DNA from: Bacteroidales bacterium
GTDB lineage: Bacteria; Bacteroidota; Bacteroidia; Bacteroidales; F082
DNA: 16,906 nucleotides
NCBI GenBank assembly: GCA_900771045.1
Contig: CAAGMM010000260.1
Location: 1-16,906 of the forward strand
Direction: 5' to 3'
Part shown: positions 1 through 5,050 of the stretch, piece by piece
Numbering within the stretch: position 1 is the stretch's first letter
Layout of the letters: every line of letters begins with the position of its first letter
Program-made: the position numbers and the translations under genes
The notes under the pieces: generated by a model
The model's input: only the letters and a program-made list of their open reading frames with translations
The model's database searches: none
Told to the model about the DNA's origin: nothing

Positions 1-110
1 CATTGCAATATGTCAATTATCTCTCCGGCAGACCCATCGGCCATGTCAAATATGCTCTGGATTAATTCCGCCAACGGGTTATATGAATAATGGGAAACCC
101 GAAAAACCAT
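1..110 (-). CDS. Partial hypothetical protein, 5' end only (runs off left edge)
   Basis: A minus-strand frame opens with ATG at 110 (MVFRVSHYSYNPLAELIQ...) and stays open for 36 codons to the window edge. The frame is also open for 12 codons upstream of that ATG, back to a TGA, so the exact start is uncertain; the upstream part contains a CGLRC stretch. I recognise no family. The residue pattern looks protein-like (amphipathic NPLAELIQSIFDMADG), but 36 residues is too short to be sure. A copy of the 21-bp dispersed repeat lies about 36 bp upstream of the ATG in the reading direction. It could equally be a remnant or part of a larger repeat element. Confidence 0.3.
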   Translation of the reverse strand, partial: MVFRVSHYSYNPLAELIQSIFDMADGSAGEIIDILQ

Positions 111-145
111 TTGCCCACATCTTAATCCGCAAAAAGCAAAGTCAA

Positions 146-166
146 GGTGGGTTCAATAAATTCACC
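146..166 (+). repeat. 21-bp dispersed repeat, copy 1 (left flank of the Fic/HNH cassette)
   Basis: The copy begins GGTGGGTT and ends AATTCACC around a CAATA centre. The two arms can pair in RNA if G-U wobbles are allowed, giving an 8-bp stem with a 5-nt loop. Other copies are at 2468-2488 (same strand), 4917-4937 (opposite strand), 16878-16898 (same strand, right half diverged) and a weak one at 8354-8374. The 12-mer AATTCACCGAAA at 159-170 recurs exactly at 2481-2492. Confidence 0.65.
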
Positions 167-181
167 GAAATAAAATATTAA

Positions 182-233
182 TGCATAAAAAATGCAAAAC
201 ATAATGCATAAAGCAGTATCTTTGCTGCATAAA
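182..233 (+). promoter_or_regulatory. Three direct TGCATAAA repeats, candidate operator of the fic operon
   Basis: TGCATAAA occurs at 182-189, 205-212 and 226-233, so start-to-start spacing is 23 and 21 bp, about two helical turns. A partial TGCAAAAC lies at 193-200. The repeats bracket the -7 box at 217-224, and the third covers the expected transcription start. Repeated sites on one DNA face over a promoter are typical of a repressor-binding region. The winged-helix tail of the Fic protein is a plausible ligand, but that is inference. Confidence 0.5.
217..224 (+). promoter_or_regulatory. Bacteroidetes -7 box of the fic operon
   Basis: TATCTTTG matches the Bacteroidetes consensus TAnnTTTG and lies 23 bp before the fic ATG. 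I see no clear TTTG at -33, so activity may depend on, or be limited by, the overlapping TGCATAAA repeats. Confidence 0.6.
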
Positions 234-247
234 AAATCACAAAAAAT

Positions 248-1294
248 ATGCATCAATTTGATTACTCGTTTTTAGAGAACGGCTTGCTGCCGGCACGGTT
301 ACTCAATGTCTCAACGTCAATAGCAACGCTAAAGGTGATGGACACGCTACGGAAGAAAGATTTTACGTCAGTATTTACCGAATTGGAAAAAGTCGCAAAA
401 GTCCAATCGGTGAAGAGCAGCAATGCCATAGAGGGAATTGTCACTACAGACGATAGGATTGTGGCCATCGTAAATGGCAAAAGCACACCGCTGAACCATA
501 ACGAATCGGAAATTGCCGGTTATCGCGATGCGCTGAACGCAATACATTCAAACTATATGAACATGGATTTTACGGAGCAGGAAATCAAGAAGTTGCACAC
601 CACTTTGTTTTCGTATTATTTCAACGAAGATGCCGGCGAATATAAGAAAAAGGACAACTTGATTTTGGAATACGATGCCAGCGGAATGAGAAACGTGCGT
701 TTTTATCCTGCTTCGGCAGAAGAAACACCAATGGCAATGCAGCAATTGGCACTGGCATACATGGATGCCCGTAACAATGCGAATATCAATCAGTTGCTTC
801 TGACGCCTTGTGTGATTCTGGATTTTTTGTGCATTCATCCTTTTCGTGACGGAAATGGGAGACTGTCGCGGCTGCTGACATTGCTGCTGCTTTACAAAAA
901 CGGATACGATATTGGTAAATATATCTCATTTGAAGAACAAATAAATCGAAATAAAGCGTCGTATTACGAAGCTTTGAAACTTTCGTCAGAACATTGGGCT
1001 GATAATAAAAATGATTACGTTCCATTTATTGAAAATTTCCTAATGATTTTGTATAAATGTTACCTTGAGTTAGACAAACGGTTTGCCGTCGTCAATTCAA
1101 GCAAGATATACAAACAATCGAGGGTGGAGGCAACCGTCCTGAACAGCATCGTTCCAATATCTAAATCGGAAATATGCGCCATATTGCCTGATGTAAGCCC
1201 AACAACTGTGGAAGCTGTCCTTGGCAAAATGGTACGCGAAGACAAAATTGTCAAATTAGGCATGTCACGAAATATAAAATATTACAAGAAATAA
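248..1294 (+). CDS. Fic-family AMP-transferase-type protein with C-terminal winged helix
   Basis: A 348-residue protein with the complete Fic core motif at residues 197-208, HPFRDGNGRLSR (catalytic H197, then the GNGR anion-binding loop). Fic proteins usually transfer AMP from ATP to a hydroxyl on a target protein. An N-terminal inhibitory motif of the [S/T]xxxE[G/N] type is visible as SNAIEG at 58-63, with E62 the expected autoinhibitory glutamate; this is the class II Fic arrangement. Residues about 288-346 look like a winged helix-turn-helix (SKSEICAILPDVSPTTVEAVLGKMV, then a beta wing), as in many Fic proteins with possible DNA-binding or autoregulatory roles. The ATG at 248 follows a good -7 box. 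The stop is 2 bp before the DUF262-HNH gene, which suggests coupled translation and a joint job. The target of modification is unknown. Confidence 0.9.
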   Translation: MHQFDYSFLENGLLPARLLNVSTSIATLKVMDTLRKKDFTSVFTELEKVAKVQSVKSSNAIEGIVTTDDRIVAIVNGKSTPLNHNESEIAGYRDALNAIHSNYMNMDFTEQEIKKLHTTLFSYYFNEDAGEYKKKDNLILEYDASGMRNVRFYPASAEETPMAMQQLALAYMDARNNANINQLLLTPCVILDFLCIHPFRDGNGRLSRLLTLLLLYKNGYDIGKYISFEEQINRNKASYYEALKLSSEHWADNKNDYVPFIENFLMILYKCYLELDKRFAVVNSSKIYKQSRVEATVLNSIVPISKSEICAILPDVSPTTVEAVLGKMVREDKIVKLGMSRNIKYYKK

Positions 1295-1296
1295 TT

Positions 1297-2466
1297 ATGA
1301 AAACGACACTCCGCACCGACATTACCGTAGCCGACATCTGCAAAGGCTTTGCTTACAACGAATTGGAGGGCAAAGGCCTGTTCGGGCTTTCGGGCTCGCT
1401 AACCATTCAGCCGGAATACCAGCGCAACTACATTTACGCCGACGGCAAGCGCGATGTGGCCGTGATAGAATCAATTCTTTCAGGCTATCCGTTGGGTCTT
1501 ATCTATTTCAACGAGCCTGCCGAAGGCAAATACGAAGTTCTCGACGGCCAGCAGCGCATAACCTCGTTTGGACGCTACGTTACGGGCAAGTTCGCCATCA
1601 AGATTGACGGCATGGAGCAGTATTTCAGCGGTTTGGCAAAAGACCAGCAGGAAAAGATACTGCAAACTCCGCTTACCATCTACATTTGCCAAGGCGAAGA
1701 AAAGGAGATAAAAGACTGGTTCAAGACCATCAACATTGCAGGCGTTCCGCTCAACCAGCAGGAATTGCGCAATGCCATATTCAACGGAGAATTTGTAACG
1801 TTTGCCAAGGCCGAATTCAGCAATAGCCAAAACGCCAACGTGCAGAAATGGAGCGCTTACATTAAAGGCACAACCATCAGGCAGGAGATTTTGGAGTGCG
1901 CTTTGGATTGGGTGTCGGCGGCACAAGGCAAAACCATCGACAACTATATGAGCGAGCACCGCCACGACACGAACATAAACGAACTAAAGGCATACTTTAC
2001 CAGCGTAATCGATTGGATTAGCAGCGTGTTTAACGATGTGGAAAACGAAATGCGCGGCTTGGAATGGGGGCGTTTGTACGAAACCTATCACACACGGGCC
2101 TACAATCCCGATGAAGTCCAGAGCCGTGTTCGCACCCTCTATGCCGATGAATTTGTAAAGAAACGCAGCGGAGTGTTTGAGTATGTTCTTGGCGGTGAGC
2201 AAGATAAGCGTTTGCTGGAGATTCGTGTTTTTGAAGAATCGGTAAAGAAAGCCAAATATGCGCAGCAAAAGAAAGAAGCCGAGGAAAAAGGCATTTCAAA
2301 CTGTCCGTTGTGTGCTTGCGGCGAAAATGCCAACCGGACAAAAATCTGGAAATACAGCGAAATGGATGCCGACCATGTAACAGCATGGAGTCGCGGCGGA
2401 GCAACCGACATAAGCAACTGCGAAATGCTTTGTCAGACCCACAACCGCAGCAAAGGCAACAAATAA
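1297..2466 (+). CDS. DUF262 (GmrS/ParB-like) domain protein with C-terminal HNH nuclease
   Basis: A 389-residue protein. The N-terminal half has DUF262 (GmrSD N-terminal, ParB/sulfiredoxin-fold) marks: QPEYQRNYIY at 38-47, an ESILSGYPLG helix at 58-67 and the nucleotide-associated DGQQR at 83-87. The C-terminus, from about 330, is a zinc-type HNH nuclease: CPLC at 336-339, D359-H360 in the MDADHVTAW strand, N374, and C379/H382 with HN at 382-383 and a closing K386. DUF262 proteins such as GmrS of the type IV GmrSD enzyme and SspE of phosphorothioate systems couple NTP hydrolysis to a nuclease, but there the nuclease is normally DUF1524. Here it is a Cys-containing HNH. The start 2 bp after fic implies one transcript. 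A role in phage or plasmid defence, perhaps controlled by AMP transfer from the Fic partner, is inference. Confidence 0.85.
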   Translation: MKTTLRTDITVADICKGFAYNELEGKGLFGLSGSLTIQPEYQRNYIYADGKRDVAVIESILSGYPLGLIYFNEPAEGKYEVLDGQQRITSFGRYVTGKFAIKIDGMEQYFSGLAKDQQEKILQTPLTIYICQGEEKEIKDWFKTINIAGVPLNQQELRNAIFNGEFVTFAKAEFSNSQNANVQKWSAYIKGTTIRQEILECALDWVSAAQGKTIDNYMSEHRHDTNINELKAYFTSVIDWISSVFNDVENEMRGLEWGRLYETYHTRAYNPDEVQSRVRTLYADEFVKKRSGVFEYVLGGEQDKRLLEIRVFEESVKKAKYAQQKKEAEEKGISNCPLCACGENANRTKIWKYSEMDADHVTAWSRGGATDISNCEMLCQTHNRSKGNK

Positions 2467-2467
2467 C

Positions 2468-2488
2468 GGCGGATATTATGAATTCACC
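2468..2488 (+). repeat. 21-bp dispersed repeat, copy 2 (right flank of the Fic/HNH cassette)
   Basis: Begins 2 bp after the stop of the DUF262-HNH gene, in the same orientation as copy 1. By hand alignment it matches a consensus of the stronger copies at 16 of 21 positions, with the right half AATTCACC perfect. The exact shared 12-mer with copy 1 (AATTCACCGAAA) runs to 2492. The direct orientation on either side of the two-gene cassette makes it a candidate boundary. Confidence 0.5.
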
Positions 2489-2497
2489 GAAAAAAAT

Positions 2498-2516
2498 GTG
2501 TAACAAAATGGTACAC
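2498..2516 (+). promoter_or_regulatory. Interrupted palindrome, candidate operator of the toxin-antitoxin operon
   Basis: GTGTA (2498-2502) and TACAC (2512-2516) form a 5-bp inverted repeat separated by 9 bp. It lies just upstream of the -7 box, where a Phd- or XRE-type antitoxin would be expected to bind for autoregulation. The arms are short, so this is suggestive only. Confidence 0.3.
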
Positions 2517-2532
2517 GTTTAAAAATTTTCGT

Positions 2533-2540
2533 TACATTTG
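2533..2540 (+). promoter_or_regulatory. Bacteroidetes -7 box of the toxin-antitoxin operon
   Basis: TACATTTG matches TAnnTTTG and is 16 bp before the antitoxin ATG at 2557. It is the only good promoter seen between the HNH gene and mnmE, so it may serve all three toxin-antitoxin genes and possibly mnmE. Confidence 0.6.
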
Positions 2541-2556
2541 CAGAAAAAATATCATT

Positions 2557-2808
2557 ATGGTAGTAGTAAGCAGCAGAGAATTTAGGGCGAATCAGAAGAA
2601 ATACTTTATGCTCGCGAACACAAACGACGTGGTTATCAAGTCGCGGGAGCACGGCGCATACCGTCTTGTGCCGGTGACGATGGACGACAGCGTTATGACT
2701 AAGGATGAATTTGAGGCTAAAATCAAAGCTGCAAAAGACGAAATCCTTGCTGGCGGCGGCATTAGGATAAATGGAAGAGAAGAACTTGAATCATTTCTTG
2801 ATAGATAG
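2557..2808 (+). CDS. Phd/YefM-type antitoxin (prevent-host-death family)
   Basis: An 83-residue protein. The N-terminus MVVVSSREFRANQKKYFMLA followed by a beta strand DVVIKSREHGAYRLVPV (residues 24-40) is the usual Phd/YefM DNA-binding fold of Bacteroidetes. The rest is an acidic or helical toxin-binding tail (MTKDEFEAKIKAAKDEIL, 47-64). Phd-family antitoxins bind and neutralise a Doc or RelE/YoeB-type toxin and repress their own promoter. The gene stands first in the operon behind its own -7 box. The following toxin is of the HigB/Gp49 type, not the usual partner, and that toxin has another antitoxin downstream. So this one may be part of a hybrid three-gene system or may have lost its own toxin. 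Confidence 0.8.
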   Translation: MVVVSSREFRANQKKYFMLANTNDVVIKSREHGAYRLVPVTMDDSVMTKDEFEAKIKAAKDEILAGGGIRINGREELESFLDR

Positions 2809-2818
2809 ATGTCATATT

Positions 2819-3157
2819 ATGCAAGTGCGAAACTTGATTAGATCGGTAGAATTTGATGTATTTTATGAGTCTTTGGACGATAAAATAAAGGAGAAAATAG
2901 ATTACGTACTCTTAATTATGACAGAAATAAAAATTGTAAGTACAAAATTTGTCAAGAAACTTGAAGGTACGGATTTTTATGAAATGAGAATTTCTATGGA
3001 CAATGAATATCGTGTAATCATATTTGTAATTGATAATGAGAATTTTATATCTTCAAACAAAATATTACTGTTAAACGGATTTCTTAAAAAGTCACGAAAT
3101 GACTATAAGTCCCAAATAAAAATTGCAGAAAAAATATTAAAAAAATATTCAAAATGA
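2819..3157 (+). CDS. RelE/HigB-like toxin (phage-derived Gp49-like family)
   Basis: A 112-residue basic protein from ATG 2819. Family marks in order are a DDKIKEKIDYVLLIMTEI helix (20-37), KFVKKLEG (43-50), FYEMRIS (53-59), NEYRVIIFVID (62-72) and LLNGFLKKS (84-92). These match the Gp49/HigB branch of RelE-fold mRNA interferases, which cleave mRNA on the ribosome. An upstream in-frame ATG at 2771 would add 16 residues (MEEKNLNHFLIDRCHI) that overlap the antitoxin gene and do not look like the family N-terminus, so I chose 2819, 10 bp after the antitoxin stop. The gene overlaps the next one by 4 bp (ATGA). Base composition is markedly AT-rich compared with mnmE, which suggests recent acquisition. 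Activity is not proven by sequence. Confidence 0.8.
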   Translation: MQVRNLIRSVEFDVFYESLDDKIKEKIDYVLLIMTEIKIVSTKFVKKLEGTDFYEMRISMDNEYRVIIFVIDNENFISSNKILLLNGFLKKSRNDYKSQIKIAEKILKKYSK

Positions 3158-3462
3158 AAACAGAAATAAATATGGACAAACTTTCTTGTCTTGGAACAGC
3201 CGACGAATTACTGAATACAAAATATGGATTCAAGGGTACTCCCGACAGAGATTCCTTCGATGCAAGAGCCAAAGCATGGTATTACGCAGAGGTACTTAAA
3301 AAAACGAGAAAGGCAGCCGGCATAACACAACTGCAACTTGCACAACGCATAGGTAAGGAGCGTGAATATATTGCCTCATTTGAAAAGGGTGAAACAGATA
3401 TGCAGTTATCTACTTTTCTTATGATTTCAGAGGCTTTGGGACTCAGATTTACCCTTGTTTAA
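3154..3462 (+). CDS. HigA-like XRE-family antitoxin
   Basis: A 102-residue protein with an XRE helix-turn-helix at about 48-98 (TRKAAGITQLQLAQRIGKER, then EYIASFEKGETDMQLSTFLMISEALGL). The N-terminal extension of about 45 residues (DELLNTKYGFKGTPDRDSFDARAKAW) is typical of HigA-type antitoxins encoded after a Gp49-type toxin. Toxin-before-antitoxin order and the ATGA overlap match higBA operons. It probably neutralises the upstream toxin and represses the operon promoter. Its stop lies 9 bp before mnmE. Confidence 0.85.
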   Translation: MKTEINMDKLSCLGTADELLNTKYGFKGTPDRDSFDARAKAWYYAEVLKKTRKAAGITQLQLAQRIGKEREYIASFEKGETDMQLSTFLMISEALGLRFTLV

Positions 3463-3471
3463 ATATTAAAA

Positions 3472-4878
3472 ATGAATAATGACGATACAATCTGCGCCCT
3501 CGCTACCGCTGCCGCGACGAGCGCCATAGCCGTGATAAGAGTCTCCGGCCCTAAAAGTTTTGACGTCGTGTCATCGCTTTTCAAAAGAAAAAACTGTGAT
3601 TTGAACATAGAGGACATACGTCCGAACAGGCTTTATTATGGCGAAATTGTCGTTGATAATGAAGTTGTTGACGATGTTTTTGTGTCGTTTTTCAAGTCAC
3701 CGCACTCATATACGGGCGAAGACTCGGCGGAGATAAGCTGTCATGGGTCCTCATACATACGCAACTGTATATTGGAAGCGTTGATTTCCAAGGGAATACG
3801 TTTTGCCGAAGCCGGCGAATACACCAAACGCGCGTTTCTCAACGGCAAATTGGACCTTGCCCAGGCCGAAGCCGTCGCCGACCTCATCTCGTCGGAGAAC
3901 AGAGCCGCGCACCGCTTGGCAATGAACCAGATGCGCGGCGGCTTCTCGGATGAACTGCGGTCGCTGCGTTCACAGCTTGTCGAGATGACTTCACTTCTCG
4001 AACTCGAACTCGACTTCAGCGAAGAAGACGTCGAATTTGCCAACCGCGACGAACTTCTCGCCCTGACCGATGCGGCGACGGAAAAAGTGACGTCGTTGGC
4101 TAAGTCGTTCCGTCTCGGCAACGCCATAAAGAACGGCGTCCCGGTGGCCATCGTGGGCGAGCCTAACACGGGGAAAAGCACTCTTCTGAACACGCTCCTC
4201 AATGATGACAGGGCCATCGTCTCCGAAATTGCCGGCACTACGCGCGACACGATAGAGGAAACGATGACCATCGACGGCATTTTGTTCCGCTTCATCGACA
4301 CGGCCGGCATCCGTAAAACGAACGAGACAATAGAGAAAATCGGCATCGAGCGAAGCCTCCGCAAACTAATGGAGGCCGACATCGTACTCGGCGTTCTCGA
4401 CATCACCGACGACTACGAGACGATTCTCAACGCCGTAGAACTTATCGTGTCGCGCACCGACGTGATGAGGCAGAACGTCATCCTGCTTCTCAACAAGAGC
4501 GATATGATTCCGGCAGTCAGCGAAGACCTTGAAAAAAGCCTGCGCAAGATGCTTGACGGGCGTATCAGCCTGTTCCCGATTTCAGCGAGAAACGGCGACG
4601 GCGTACAGTTTTTGAAGGAATCACTTGTGGCATCGCGCATCGGGAAACAATTCGAAAACGATACGGTTCTCGTCAGCAATATGAGGCATTTTGAGGCTTT
4701 GCGTTGTGCCGGCGAGAGTCTCAAGGCGGTCCGTGACGGCCTTGCGGGCGGCATTTCGTCGGATTTTATCGCCCAAGATCTGCGTCACGCCCTTTTTCAT
4801 CTCGGCAGCATAACCGGCGAAGTGACGTCGGAGGAGGTTTTAGGGAACATCTTCGGCCGTTTCTGCGTCGGAAAATAA
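3472..4878 (+). CDS. mnmE: tRNA uridine-5-carboxymethylaminomethyl modification GTPase MnmE (TrmE)
   Basis: A 468-residue protein of full family length. With MnmG it installs the cmnm5 group on wobble U34 of certain tRNAs. The N-terminal folate-binding domain covers about 1-120 (DTICALATAAATSAIAVIRVSG, then SYTGEDSAEISCHG). The helical domain holds an inserted G domain: G1 GEPNTGKS 229-236, G2 GTTRDT 255-260, G3 DTAG 276-279, G4 NKSD 341-344. The C-terminus is FCVGK (464-468), the conserved motif that carries the catalytic cysteine (C465), here FCVGK in place of the commoner FCIGK. All key residues are present. It follows the toxin-antitoxin operon by 9 bp with no convincing promoter between (TACCCTTG at 3450-3457 is a weak match), so it may be read from 2533-2540. 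The first 100 codons look less GC-rich than the rest. Confidence 0.97.
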   Translation: MNNDDTICALATAAATSAIAVIRVSGPKSFDVVSSLFKRKNCDLNIEDIRPNRLYYGEIVVDNEVVDDVFVSFFKSPHSYTGEDSAEISCHGSSYIRNCILEALISKGIRFAEAGEYTKRAFLNGKLDLAQAEAVADLISSENRAAHRLAMNQMRGGFSDELRSLRSQLVEMTSLLELELDFSEEDVEFANRDELLALTDAATEKVTSLAKSFRLGNAIKNGVPVAIVGEPNTGKSTLLNTLLNDDRAIVSEIAGTTRDTIEETMTIDGILFRFIDTAGIRKTNETIEKIGIERSLRKLMEADIVLGVLDITDDYETILNAVELIVSRTDVMRQNVILLLNKSDMIPAVSEDLEKSLRKMLDGRISLFPISARNGDGVQFLKESLVASRIGKQFENDTVLVSNMRHFEALRCAGESLKAVRDGLAGGISSDFIAQDLRHALFHLGSITGEVTSEEVLGNIFGRFCVGK

Positions 4879-4916
4879 GAGATAACCTTATAAATCAATT
4901 TCTAATGAATTATTCC

Positions 4917-4937
4917 GGTGAATTTATAGAACTCACC
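4917..4937 (-). repeat. 21-bp dispersed repeat, copy 3 (inverted)
   Basis: On the minus strand it reads GGTGAGTT, a CTATA centre, AATTCACC. This copy has the best arm pairing of all: 8 bp with one G-U wobble if transcribed from the minus strand. It is preceded by TTA on that strand, as copy 4 is. It lies between the convergent mnmE and C10 peptidase genes. Confidence 0.65.
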
Positions 4938-4975
4938 TTAAGCCGAACTTTATTTCAAAATCCTCCTTATTGCAC

Positions 4976-5015
4976 ACTACGTGTCACTAAATTTTAAAAC
5001 TTAATGACACGTAGT
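4976..5015. terminator. Inverted repeat between convergent genes, candidate bidirectional terminator
   Basis: Arms 4976-4990 (ACTACGTGTCACTAA) and 5001-5015 pair with one mismatch over 15 bp around a 10-nt AT-only-flanked loop (ATTTTAAAAC). It sits between the 3' ends of mnmE and the C10 peptidase gene, where transcription from both sides must stop. There is no long T-run on either side, so intrinsic termination may be weak. It could also stabilise mRNA 3' ends or be a protein site. Confidence 0.6.
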
Positions 5016-5050
5016 TGACTTTATCTGCCCAATGACAGATGATTCGGATG

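Noticed and set aside
182..233. TGCATAAA repeats as replication iterons
   Set aside because: Only three copies, no replication protein gene nearby, and a core chromosomal context; a promoter operator fits better.
1480..1965. Minus-strand frame opposite the DUF262 domain
   Set aside because: No family features; the plus strand carries the DGQQR and HNH motifs.
3741..4406. Long minus-strand frame opposite mnmE
   Set aside because: Serine/arginine-rich antisense shadow of the well-supported mnmE gene.
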